From: CAZIKB01 sp964539665
Lineage (GTDB): Bacteria > Zhuqueibacterota > Zhuqueibacteria > Oceanimicrobiales > Oceanimicrobiaceae
Assembly: GCA_964539665.1 (NCBI GenBank)
Contig: CAZIKB010000059.1
Coordinates: 1 to 37,991 of the forward strand
Length of the DNA: 37,991 nucleotides
Direction of reading: 5' to 3'
Shown here: in pieces, positions 18,599 through 26,573 of the stretch
Layout: every line of letters starts with the position of its first letter
Position numbering within the stretch: the stretch's first letter is position 1
Position numbers and translations under genes: made by a program
The notes under the pieces: model-generated
What the model was told of the DNA's origin: nothing
Database searches by the model: none
The model's input: only the letters and a program-made list of their open reading frames with translations

Positions 18599-19630
18599 TT
18601 ATCGTGAATAAACAGGGGCTTGCCCTGATGATTCTCTGAGCATCAATTCTACCGGAACTATGATTTGATTATTCATCAATTTATTATTTTCAATTTTTTC
18701 AACAATCCGGCGTACTGCGATAGCTCCTATTTCCTCTTTATATACTTTCACTGTAGATAAGCGTGGTTCAACTTGTATGCATGCTTCGATATCATCGAAG
18801 CCGATAATTGATACGTCTTGTGGAATCTTAAAGTTGTTTTCTTTGAGACATCGCATTGCCCCAACTGCCATTGTATCATTCGATGTAACAATAGCTGTGA
18901 AGGTGATTCCAGTATCCAATAGTTTTCGCGTAGCTTCATAGCCATCTTCTAAACCTGTTTTTGGCTGACTAACAGATATGAGTTTTTCTACTTTGGGTAA
19001 GTTGTGCTCATTAAGGGTTTGAATATATCCACGATGTCTTTCGCTAATGCTGGGGTGGTTTAATTCACCGCCAATAAAAGCGATCTGGCGATGGCCATTT
19101 TTTATAAGATGCGTGACTGCCAATTGCGCCCCCTGAAAATTATCTATAAAAACATTTGAAGCATTTATTGTTCGAATGTTATAGTCAACTATAACTAATG
19201 GAAGCCCAATTTTTTGAATATAATCTATTAGATTTTTGGGAACCTTTCCAGCCAGTATAACACCGTCGACATTTTTTTCCAACAAAAACCTGGGGACATG
19301 AAAACCTACTTTAAAGTTATTTTGAATAGTGGTAAGCAAAATATAGTAATGGAATTTACGAGCTTCAAACTCGGTACCTAAGAAGATTTTTGTATAAAAA
19401 GGTTCTGCCTGAGAAAAATGATCTTCTGTTAAAATGAAACCAATGTTGTGTGTTTTTTTTGAAGCTAAACCACGAGCATTTCTTCGAGGATGATAATTAA
19501 GATCTGCAATAGCGTCTTCCACTTTTTTTCTTGTATGTGGACGTACATTAGTTTTATGATTAAGCACTAATGAGACTGTGGATAAAGAAACGTTAGCTTT
19601 ATTGGCTACATCTTTTATTGTAGGGGACAT
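18599..19630 (-). CDS. LacI-family transcriptional regulator of the sugar locus
   Basis: 343 aa. The N-terminal helix-turn-helix reads TIKDVANKANVSLSTVSLVL (residues 4-23), followed by the hinge region RRNARGLASKKT (about 49-60) and a periplasmic-binding-protein-like effector domain to the end (for example GVILAGKVP, FIGGELNHPSI, VSIIGFDDIE). It should bind a sugar or sugar derivative from the adjacent pathway and control the locus. The two palindromes upstream (19639-19654 and 19723-19740) have the central-CG form typical of LacI-family operators, implying autoregulation. No clear Shine-Dalgarno precedes the ATG; the proximal operator occupies that region. Confidence 0.95.
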   Translation of the reverse strand: MSPTIKDVANKANVSLSTVSLVLNHKTNVRPHTRKKVEDAIADLNYHPRRNARGLASKKTHNIGFILTEDHFSQAEPFYTKIFLGTEFEARKFHYYILLTTIQNNFKVGFHVPRFLLEKNVDGVILAGKVPKNLIDYIQKIGLPLVIVDYNIRTINASNVFIDNFQGAQLAVTHLIKNGHRQIAFIGGELNHPSISERHRGYIQTLNEHNLPKVEKLISVSQPKTGLEDGYEATRKLLDTGITFTAIVTSNDTMAVGAMRCLKENNFKIPQDVSIIGFDDIEACIQVEPRLSTVKVYKEEIGAIAVRRIVEKIENNKLMNNQIIVPVELMLRESSGQAPVYSR

Positions 19631-19638
19631 TTTCAGTT

Positions 19639-19654
19639 GTAAAAACGTTTTTAC
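19639..19654. promoter_or_regulatory. LacI-family operator, proximal
   Basis: GTAAAAACGTTTTTAC is a perfect 16-bp palindrome with the central CG of LacI-family sites. It ends nine bases before the regulator's start codon, where binding would block transcription or initiation. Confidence 0.75.
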
Positions 19655-19722
19655 GAAAAATGCTAATGAATTGTAATATATTGCAATTTAATATCAACTT
19701 GTACAGGAAATCAGAGTTATTC

Positions 19723-19740
19723 TATCGAAACGTTTCGATA
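19723..19740. promoter_or_regulatory. LacI-family operator, distal, overlapping the promoter
   Basis: TATCGAAACGTTTCGATA is a perfect 18-bp palindrome containing GAAACGTTTC, close to the classical LacI/GalR-family consensus. It abuts the -10 box of the regulator promoter, covering the transcription start. Its centre is 85 bp from that of the proximal operator, about eight helical turns, which would allow looping. Confidence 0.85.
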
Positions 19741-19768
19741 AAGTAATAAATTAATTACACTTTGTCAA
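19740..19768 (-). promoter_or_regulatory. Promoter of the LacI-family regulator gene
   Basis: Minus strand: TTGACA (19768-19763), a 17-base spacer and TACTTT (19745-19740). The distal operator begins at the last base of the -10 box, the usual layout for repression. Confidence 0.7.
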
Positions 19769-19921
19769 GAAAAATATGTCTTGGTAGAAATTAATGTGAA
19801 GAAGTTGTAGTAAAGAAGATTTATTATTGTCGATTTGAGAAACGATAGAATTAAAGATGGTACCCGCTATAGTCGTGTATCTCGGAGTTATTCGAATTTG
19901 GGATTCTGGTCCAGAAGAGCT

Positions 19922-21001
19922 TTAATCATTAAGCACAATTAATTTTCCGGGATTTTCCTGAGTCGCCCGGCCAACGATTTGCGCGGACATGACTCCCTGT
20001 TTTTTCAATTCCTGTACAAATTCCTCTACGACTTCCGGAGAAATAGATATGAGAAGGCCGCCTGATGTCTGTGGATCATAAAGCACTCGAAGTACATCTT
20101 CTGATATTTTTTCATCAATTTCAAGTTGACCTTCTAAATATACGCGGTTGGTTACGTCGCCCATGGTCAGGAACTTTCGCGACGCCAGTTCTTCCACACC
20201 TGAAAATCTTGGAATGTTAGCAGAATAGAATACCAGCCCCACTGCGCTTTCTTTGGCCAAACTCCAGGCGTGTCCTAAAAAACCAAAGCCTGTTATGTCA
20301 GTACAGGCGCTGGCTGCAAATTCTAAAGCAAGTTCAGATGCTGCTTTATTAAGAATAAGCATGGATTCGGTAACGGCCTGATATAGTTCATCAGAGATGG
20401 TGTCGAGTTTTAAAGCGGTGGTAATGATTCCTGTTCCAAGAGGTTTGGTTAAAACGAGAGCGTCTCCAGGTAGAGCGCCAGCGTTAGTTAAAATCCTGTT
20501 CGGATTAATTTTACCAGTTACCGCCAGACCGTATTTCATTTCTTTGTCTTCAACAGAATGACCTCCAACAATAATGCAGCCTGCTTCTAAAGCTTTATCG
20601 TGTCCTCCTTTTAAAATCTCGGTTAAGACGGCCATCTCAACCGTTTTGCCTGGGAAGCATACGATATTCAAAGCAGTTATTGGCTCACCGCCCATAGCAT
20701 AAATGTCGGAGAGAGAGTTTGCTGCTGAAATCGCGCCAAAGGTGTAGGGATCATCTACAATGGGCGTAAAGAAGTCTACTGTCTGCACAAGCGCCAATTC
20801 ATCATTTAGCTTAAATACGCCGGCGTCATCGATGGTGTTGGTTCCAACCAGAAGATCGGGGTGACTGGATTCGGGTAATTTATCTAATATTTGCCGCAAC
20901 GCCGTTGGGCTGAGTTTAGATGCTCAGCCAGCGCAGGCAACTGTATGGGTTAAACGAAATATTTCTTCTTTGGAATGACAACCTTTTTCGCTTTTGTTCA
21001 T
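19922..21001 (-). CDS. selD: Selenide, water dikinase containing selenocysteine
   Basis: SelD makes selenophosphate from selenide and ATP, the selenium donor for Sec-tRNA. The frame is usually seen starting at residue 42, but it continues upstream through an in-frame UGA (20926-20924) to an ATG at 21001, giving 359 aa. The segment reads HTVACAGUASKLSP, with Sec26 aligning with the catalytic Cys17 and Lys29 with Lys20 of the E. coli enzyme. Further family marks are DDAGVF (about 66-71), the DFFTPIVDDPYTFGAISAANSLSDIYAMGG region and TDITGFGFLGHAW. The SECIS-like hairpin just after the UGA and selB 172 bases upstream support recoding. The Shine-Dalgarno is weak. A standard gene caller would truncate it. 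Confidence 0.95.
20893..20926 (-). promoter_or_regulatory. Sec UGA codon and SECIS-like hairpin in selD
   Basis: After the UGA (20926-20924), 20 bases precede an apical loop GGC closed by CAAC/GTTG; the stem extends as GCC/GGC past one bulged C (20910-20893). A loop starting with G about 20 bases downstream fits the bacterial SECIS pattern. An alternative stem, GCTGAG/CTCAGC (20928-20909), would include the UGA itself. Confidence 0.7.
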
Positions 21002-21071
21002 TGAAATATCCAGGTTAATGTTATTATTGGCAACGTTGAGACTTTCAAAAATGTTATCGTTTCAAGTTAAT

Positions 21072-21143
21072 CTCATGCTGAGCACAGTCTAAGTGTATTG
21101 ATATTTTGTGACTTAAGTGTCCTTCGACTCCGCTCAGGATGAA
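21072..21143. repeat. Dispersed TCATNCTGAGC...GTCGAAG-type inverted repeat
   Basis: Between selB and selD, TCATGCTGAGCACAGTC (from 21073) and, inverted, CCTTCGACTCCGCTCAGGAT (from 21121) form imperfect arms. The same motif recurs at 33191-33218. It looks like a REP-type dispersed element. Confidence 0.6.
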
Positions 21144-21173
21144 GACAAAGTACTTTTGCACCGGTCTCGTTAA

Positions 21174-23078
21174 CTAACGATTCCCTGAAATGCGGACGTC
21201 GCCGATGCGTTCGGTGACTCCTATTCCATCAAAATACTTTAACACCGGCATCGCATATTTACGACTGGTTCCTTGCAAAAGGTCTTTAAATTGACTAACC
21301 GTAATTTCTTTATTTTTATTCAAAAAAGAGACAACTTTTTCTTTTGCCTCACTAATTCGTTCCGGGTGAAAATAAATATTGCCTTCTACTCGCACCACTT
21401 CTTCCAGGTTAATCATGAGTGTCAGCAAATCATGCAATTGTTCGGGGGTGGTGGATAATTTTTGGGTCATTTCTTTTTCAGATGAGGTGGCAAATCCTTC
21501 TTCAAAAAGCAAGCGCTCTATTTTTTCCCTTAAATTTTGTTGTTGAGGTGAAAGCTCTAATTTATGCTCTTTCAGGCTTATCAGGCCTGCAGCTTCATTT
21601 ATTACACTATTTTTTTTCAAATCTTCCAGACAATAATCGAGGAGTACTTTCTTTATTTTAGGTTTAAAATATTTATGAATTTCAGTTTTAGATATGCCCA
21701 ATTTTGTGGGATTTTGTTTGTGGAAATTTTCAAGAATATCCTGGGTATATTTTTGTAATTTTTCAAAATTATTTGAATATATCACCGCTTTTTTACCTTC
21801 GATTTTCAGAGGTATCAATTTTTGATCCTTCTCTAGCTCGTCTAAATAGCCTTGCAGCGATTCTTTTGCAATGGCAATTTCAGAGATGAGCTGCTCTTGC
21901 GTGAGTAATGAAAATTCCGCGGTGATAAGTTTTTCCACTAAAACATCTAAAGGATCTTCCTTTTCGAGAGCCTTGATTTTCTGCAGGACGGTTGGGTCCG
22001 ATAGTTTATGCCGGCGTGCATTGGCATCTAATATAATTCCTCCGCCAATTGTTATTGTGGGTGAGTATTGTCGAATAACAAAAGCATCCATGCGCCTGGC
22101 CGCGGCTGGTTTTTCGAGATGAAATTGCACAAACGCTGACTCTCCCGGATCAATTTTAGCTACCTGTAAAAGCGAGATGCGCGCCATAACTTCTGTTGTC
22201 CCAAAATGCAGCCTTACCCGTGTTCGCGGTTTTATGGATTTTGGCGCAGATTCAAGGAGTTGTAGTCGAGCGTCAAATCTCACGGAAGGTTTAAAATAAT
22301 CTGGCGTCGCTAAAACATCTCCTCTCTGGATTTCACTTTTTGCCAGGGCTTGCAGATTTATGGCTGCACGATCGCCAACAATAACCTTTTCCACTGAGCC
22401 TCCGCGACTTTGAAGTCCACGAATTTTCACTATTTTTTTCTGAGGTAAAAGTTCAAGACTTTCACCTACCTTTGTTTCTCCGGAAAGAATGGAGCCGGTG
22501 ACTACCGTTCCAAATCCTTTCATTGTGAAAGATCGATCTGTCGGCATCCAAAAAATGCCCTTATTTTGTTTTTGTGTAATCCGGGCACATTCTTCATCCA
22601 TTATCGAAGCTAATTCAGAGATTCCCTGGTTTATTACTGTCGAAACAGTTACAATAGGAACGTTCTCTAAAAAGGAGCCCTGGACCAAACCGCGTACGTC
22701 CTCAATTACTAAATGTAACCAGTCTTCTTCTACAATATCAATTTTTGTTATGACGATAATTCCGTGTTTAACCTGTAATATTTTTAAGATATCTAAATGC
22801 TCGCGTGTTTGCGGCATGACTCCATCATCAGCCGCGACAATAAACAGCACAAAATCGATAGTACTGACGCCCGCCACCATGTTGCGGATGAATTTTTCGT
22901 GCCCTGGAACGTCTATAATAGTAGCTTTGTTGCTTAGATGTGCAAAACCCAAATCAATAGTCAAACCCCGCTCTTTTTCTTCCTTTAAGCGATCGGTGTC
23001 GACGCCAGTAAGAGCTTTTACTACTGATGTTTTACCGTGATCAATATGACCGGCTGTGCCAATAATTAAGTGAGCCAA
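21174..23078 (-). CDS. selB: Selenocysteine-specific translation elongation factor
   Basis: 634 aa from a TTG at 23078, so the protein starts (M)AHLIIGTAGHIDHGKTS. AAGGAG lies 11 bases upstream; any longer start would run into the terminator of the upstream gene. The GTPase domain shows the P-loop GHIDHGKT (about 9-16), the switch ERGLTIDLGFA, DVPGHE and the guanine-specificity TKID. EF-Tu-like domains II/III follow (MKGFGTVVTGS), then a C-terminal block of winged helices from about residue 380 that binds the SECIS RNA. SelB delivers Sec-tRNA to UGA codons. The neighbouring selD carries such a codon. selA and the tRNA-Sec gene are not in this window. Confidence 0.96.
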   Translation of the reverse strand: MAHLIIGTAGHIDHGKTSVVKALTGVDTDRLKEEKERGLTIDLGFAHLSNKATIIDVPGHEKFIRNMVAGVSTIDFVLFIVAADDGVMPQTREHLDILKILQVKHGIIVITKIDIVEEDWLHLVIEDVRGLVQGSFLENVPIVTVSTVINQGISELASIMDEECARITQKQNKGIFWMPTDRSFTMKGFGTVVTGSILSGETKVGESLELLPQKKIVKIRGLQSRGGSVEKVIVGDRAAINLQALAKSEIQRGDVLATPDYFKPSVRFDARLQLLESAPKSIKPRTRVRLHFGTTEVMARISLLQVAKIDPGESAFVQFHLEKPAAARRMDAFVIRQYSPTITIGGGIILDANARRHKLSDPTVLQKIKALEKEDPLDVLVEKLITAEFSLLTQEQLISEIAIAKESLQGYLDELEKDQKLIPLKIEGKKAVIYSNNFEKLQKYTQDILENFHKQNPTKLGISKTEIHKYFKPKIKKVLLDYCLEDLKKNSVINEAAGLISLKEHKLELSPQQQNLREKIERLLFEEGFATSSEKEMTQKLSTTPEQLHDLLTLMINLEEVVRVEGNIYFHPERISEAKEKVVSFLNKNKEITVSQFKDLLQGTSRKYAMPVLKYFDGIGVTERIGDVRISGNR

Positions 23079-23148
23079 GAAATGTGTTTCTCCTTGATTG
23101 TTTATTGAGAGTTCAATCCGAGTTTGACCGGTAATGAAAAATATAGAT

Positions 23149-23181
23149 AAAAAAACCGCCAAAAGCAATGCCTTTGACGGT
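23149..23181 (-). terminator. Intrinsic terminator after the Sm-like protein gene
   Basis: Minus strand: ACCGTCAAA (23181-23173) pairs with TTTGGCGGT (23163-23155) with one G-U wobble, followed by a run of T to 23149. It ends the transcript of the gene at 23217-24908 and isolates it from selB. Confidence 0.85.
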
Positions 23182-23216
23182 CACATGAAATAGTAATTTA
23201 CTAGTTATTTAATAAA

Positions 23217-24908
23217 TCAGTCGTCTGATAGACCAAAACCAATTAGTTGGATTTCTTCACTGGAATTTATTTTGGACAGATTTGGTTTTGGGATTACTTT
23301 TTTAGGCTTTACAATGGTTACTGCAGGTTTGCGTGTTTCCTTTGCTGCAGTAACAACTTTTGCTACAGGTTTGCTGGGATTGGTTTTTGTTTTAGCTTCA
23401 GTTACCACGGATTTGCTGGATTCCTTTTTTGCTTTCGCCTGAGCGACTACAGGTTTACCGGGTGCCTTTTCTACTTTTACATTAGCTATTGTAGATTTGG
23501 CTGGTTTTTCTAAGTTACTTTGCTGGGGCGGAGCAGTGGTATTGAGCGCGGTATTGTGTTTACTATTTTTCGGTTTCACGTCTTTGTGAAATATTCCAAA
23601 GTTGATTTGCGGCTCTTTTTGTCTAACTTCAAGGTTTTGAGCTGCATTACTAAAGGTTCTGCCAAGACTGCTGAAAAGTGCACTGAAGAGAATACGCATT
23701 TTTTTAATAGCTGTTGTCAAAGAATTTCGATCCCTAAATCCAACATCTCCAACTTCCAGAGGGGCATATTCATTGTTCTTAATCATTTCTACGGCCGAGT
23801 AATTATCCGCTACTTTTATTACTTTCACTTTACCTTTAAATTCAATTTTATGGCTGAATTTCCTGTAAAGTCTAATCACGTCATCAACTTTAACTTTATC
23901 TCCTGAACCTTGATCTATTATTCCGTAACTCCCGCTAATTTTCATTAAGTGTGAGGGGAAAAGCGAGAATTTGCCAAAAGCAGTTCCTTTCAAACCAGTT
24001 ACTTTTAAGAATATAATCAGCGCAATTACAAAAACACCTACACTATATAAAATAGTGGTTTGATAGCGAAGAATTTTGAGTTTTTGAGTTGCCGCAACAG
24101 GTGGAATGTTTTCTGAAAATTCATCTCTGGTCTGTGACTGGACTAATGTGTTTGGAGGTTCGGTTTGTGCCACAGATTCTTCAACTTGATTATCTTCAGA
24201 TGTTTCAAAATCACTTTGAAAATATGTCTCCTGTTCACTCATTTTGTTGTTTTTTGTAACCAATGTTGCGGTTGTTTCCGGTTCTGGCTTACTTTTTTCT
24301 TCCACCACCTTTTCAGGAAATTTTTCTTTGTTATCCTGAGCTTTGGAGACAAGGTTGGTTTCTACCGGGCGGGTCTCCGTTTCCACTTTCTTTGTTTCTA
24401 TTGGACTATCTATTCTGTTTAGTCTGCTTAAACTATTTAGTTCATCAAGTCTGTTAACAGGTGTTTCTACTTTTTCAGGCTCCTGTGTTTGTTCATTTTC
24501 TTCTTTTATTAAATCTCCAGTATGGAAGTAAAGTTTTGAGGATTCCTCGTCTTCTGAAAAAGTATTTACATTATTCTTTGTTTTCAGACTTGCTATTTCA
24601 ATTTTAGTCCCTTTTGAGTCTTCGATATAATTAATTTCTGACAAACCATATTTTTCTGCTTTAGAATACAGTAATCCTTTTTTTACTTTTAGTGTAATAA
24701 AATCTTCTCCAATGTCCCAAAGCGTACCATTGACTTTTTCACTATTATTTAAAAATACGGTACATTTTTTACCAACTAAAGGTAATAGCGAAGAAGTCTG
24801 TTCAACGAGACCTGAGTTATATTGTTGATTTGAACTATAAAGAGAAGTATGTCCACAATTTAAACACAACCCTAGGATTATAATAAAGCGAACTGTGTAT
24901 TTACTCAT
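23217..24908 (-). CDS. Membrane protein with Sm-like N-terminal segment and Lys/Pro/Ala-rich tail, function unknown
   Basis: 563 aa, not recognised as a named family. A signal-like hydrophobic start (about 6-18) is followed by a segment at about 40-97 (LVGKKCTVFLNNSEKVNGTLWDIGEDFITL...) with the alternating pattern of an Sm/Hfq-like beta-barrel. Then come a long acidic/polar linker (about 100-278), one membrane span (about 281-302, TTILYSVGVFVIALIIFLKV), and a beta-rich domain at about 322-396 (GDKVKVDDVIRLYRK...GKVKVIKVADNYSAVEMI...LEVGDVGFRD) resembling FlgT-C-like folds. The tail of about 90 residues is a low-complexity Lys/Pro/Ala/Val repeat (e.g. KPVVAQAKAKKE). The topology suggests an envelope-anchored protein. 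It has its own terminator. Domain assignments are inference. Confidence 0.75.
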   Translation of the reverse strand: MSKYTVRFIIILGLCLNCGHTSLYSSNQQYNSGLVEQTSSLLPLVGKKCTVFLNNSEKVNGTLWDIGEDFITLKVKKGLLYSKAEKYGLSEINYIEDSKGTKIEIASLKTKNNVNTFSEDEESSKLYFHTGDLIKEENEQTQEPEKVETPVNRLDELNSLSRLNRIDSPIETKKVETETRPVETNLVSKAQDNKEKFPEKVVEEKSKPEPETTATLVTKNNKMSEQETYFQSDFETSEDNQVEESVAQTEPPNTLVQSQTRDEFSENIPPVAATQKLKILRYQTTILYSVGVFVIALIIFLKVTGLKGTAFGKFSLFPSHLMKISGSYGIIDQGSGDKVKVDDVIRLYRKFSHKIEFKGKVKVIKVADNYSAVEMIKNNEYAPLEVGDVGFRDRNSLTTAIKKMRILFSALFSSLGRTFSNAAQNLEVRQKEPQINFGIFHKDVKPKNSKHNTALNTTAPPQQSNLEKPAKSTIANVKVEKAPGKPVVAQAKAKKESSKSVVTEAKTKTNPSKPVAKVVTAAKETRKPAVTIVKPKKVIPKPNLSKINSSEEIQLIGFGLSDD

Positions 24909-25177
24909 AATAATCTAATTCTCATAAACTTCTTTGATGAGAACTCCTTTTTCTGAATTTTGTAAATGATTCGATTTTCGCATTTCTTCTCTATATTTTC
25001 GACATGGTTTCTAAAATACTTTATTTCATGGAAGAAATCATTTAATGTTAAGCTGTGGTCAAAAACAGTCTGATTGAACCTTAAAAATACTTTATGTAGA
25101 GGTTCTAAAAGTCTGATAATATGTGAGATAAAGGTTGTCGATATTTTCAAAAGAGTATATTTAATGAAATTATACAA
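24905..25177 (-). CDS. Possible small hypothetical protein overlapping the Sm-like protein gene
   Basis: A 90-codon frame starts at a TTG (25177) and its TGA stop overlaps the next gene's ATG in an ATGA arrangement, the only real argument for coding. The product (MYNFIKYTLLKISTTFISH..., rich in Lys, Phe, Ile) matches nothing I know, and no good ribosome-binding site is visible. It could equally be AT-rich leader sequence. The 278 bases from 25178 to 25455 hold no feature I can support. Confidence 0.25.
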   Translation of the reverse strand: MYNFIKYTLLKISTTFISHIIRLLEPLHKVFLRFNQTVFDHSLTLNDFFHEIKYFRNHVENIEKKCENRIIYKIQKKEFSSKKFMRIRLL

Positions 25178-25455
25178 ATAATTATGTCAAATTCTTATCA
25201 TTCATTAGACGTATATGTATCTACTGGCCTTGCGGTTAATTTATTGTTCTGATTGAAAATGGAAAATGTCGTGTGATTTATTCAAAAACTGAGGTAATAT
25301 AAGCAATATCAACTGTTGACATTCAAACAGTTACGACAGGGGAGTGATGAAGTCTTGGAATGTTGGATAATTGGCCTGGTTTCAGACAATCACTAAGTAA
25401 CAGGGAATAAAAAGACTAATTAGTCTGTTATTAATAAGAAAGGATTCAAAGCAAG

Positions 25456-25608
25456 ATGAGAAGCAAAAATAAAGGCAAAGCCACTCGACAACACATAATT
25501 GAATAAGCAATTACTCTGTTTACGAGGAATGGTTTAAATCATACTTCATTAAATCAGCTTCTAAAAGCTACTGAATTAACGACAGGTGGGCAAAATGCAA
25601 TTATTTAA
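25456..25608 (+). pseudogene. Decayed TetR-family regulator fragment
   Basis: Translation from ATG 25456 gives MRSKNKGKATRQHIIE, a TAA stop at 25504-25506, then AITLFTRNGLNHTSLNQLLK, ATELTTGG and a stop at 25606. This is the helix-turn-helix start of a TetR regulator (TRQ.II..A..LF...G...TSL..ll.a...T.G). One base change (AAA to TAA) explains the first stop; the family's usual continuation after TTGG (Y/F-x-H-F) and the whole ligand domain are missing. The sigma factor gene starts within its last codons in another frame. Confidence 0.75.
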
Positions 25609-26179
25609 ATCCAAATCTACGATAAGTAAATATGAATTTGATATATTATTTCGAGAAAATGTCGACAATCTTTATTCACTTGCCCTTAGAATGACCCGCA
25701 ATGTGTTAGACGCGGAAGATTTAGTACAGGAGACCGCTTTAAAAGCGTATCGCTATTTTGATAAATTTGATCTTGGAACAAATTTCAGGGCATGGATTTA
25801 TCGTATTCTAACCAATAATTTTATAAACAGCTATCGCAAAAACAAGAAAATGCCAACCCGTGTGGAAATGGAAAATGTGTCTTTCAGACTGGAACAAAAA
25901 GACGCGGGATTCTGGAGCAATTTAAATGACAGGAGTAACAGGTTTGAATATGAAGACCTATTTGATGATGATATAAACGAAGCAATTGATAAATTGCCAG
26001 ACGAATACAAAATGGTGGTGCTGTTTTCTGATGTTGAAGGATTGAGCTATAAGGAGATCGCGGAAATAATTGAACATCCAATAGGAACGGTTATGTCAAG
26101 ACTGCATCGTGGTAGAAAAATGCTTCAAAAGAGCTTATCAAAATATGCAAAAGAAAATGGTTATAGTATGGCGCAATAA
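25595..26179 (+). CDS. ECF-type RNA polymerase sigma factor
   Basis: 194 aa from the ATG at 25595, which has AGGTGGG just upstream; a GTG three codons earlier is possible. Region 2 is clear: YSLALRMTRNVLDAEDLVQE (about 29-48), then FRAWIYRILTNNFINSYRK. Region 4 covers about 128-185 (INEAIDKLPDEYKMVVLF, LSYKEIAEIIEHPIGTVMSR, LHRGRKML). The linker contains an acidic Phe/Asp/Glu stretch. Such factors direct RNA polymerase to stress or envelope promoters. No anti-sigma gene is adjacent: the next gene is glgA after a 394-base gap. Its start codon lies in the debris of a TetR gene, so its upstream region appears rearranged. Confidence 0.93.
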   Translation: MQLFKSKSTISKYEFDILFRENVDNLYSLALRMTRNVLDAEDLVQETALKAYRYFDKFDLGTNFRAWIYRILTNNFINSYRKNKKMPTRVEMENVSFRLEQKDAGFWSNLNDRSNRFEYEDLFDDDINEAIDKLPDEYKMVVLFSDVEGLSYKEIAEIIEHPIGTVMSRLHRGRKMLQKSLSKYAKENGYSMAQ

Positions 26180-26275
26180 TGGAATGTACCTGTTTTTTAT
26201 CGTTAATAATATTATTGTTTTTTGCAAAATGTATGAAATGATTCGGGAATATGGAAATAAGTAAGTAAGGTGTAA

Positions 26276-26308
26276 AACCCTGACAGGATTTCGAACCCTG
26301 TCAGGGTT
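26276..26308. repeat. REP-like palindrome
   Basis: AACCCTGACAGG and CCTGTCAGGGTT form a perfect 12-bp stem with a 9-base loop. No T-run follows, so it is more likely a dispersed palindromic repeat than a terminator, though it lies about 100 bases past the sigma factor gene. Palindromes of this type are common between genes in FCB bacteria. Confidence 0.7.
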
Positions 26309-26457
26309 ATGTTTCGTGCCGTTTCATCGCGTTATTCAGTTCTCTCATTTAATCCCCGGTCTAAATTATTCCTCATTTTATTTTTTTACAAAATCTCACC
26401 AATTTTATTAATAATCCAATAAAATGGAAAATTTTCATAATTTTCAGTTATTTTCCC

Positions 26458-26486
26458 TTGTATAATTTTGATAAATAAATTATACT
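26458..26486 (+). promoter_or_regulatory. Candidate glgA promoter
   Basis: TTGTAT (26458-26463), exactly 17 bases, then TATACT (26481-26486), about 85 bases before the glgA start. The region is AT-rich, so chance matches are possible. Confidence 0.45.
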
Positions 26487-26573
26487 ATATAATCAGATTT
26501 ATATTCGGCTAACCCGGCGTAAAATGCACCGCACTTTATAGCAACAGTATTTTAATAAATTAGGATAATGATA

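Noticed and set aside
19750..19921. Open frame directly after the selD stop, read as a possible C-terminal extension
   Set aside because: The SelD domain is complete at the TAA, the extra 57 codons match nothing, and they run through the regulator's promoter.
21002..21173. Search for the tRNA-Sec gene next to selB/selD
   Set aside because: No sequence with the long acceptor/variable arms or a TTCGA T-loop in context was found here or in the other gaps.
22489..23040. 183-codon plus-strand open frame
   Set aside because: Fully antisense to the conserved SelB GTPase domain; composition (Ser/Thr/Pro-rich) is typical of a shadow frame.
23079..23168. A 30-residue N-terminal extension of SelB starting at 23168
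   Set aside because: It overlaps the intrinsic terminator of the upstream gene and adds a stretch not found in SelB; the TTG at 23078 with AAGGAG upstream gives the normal N-terminus.
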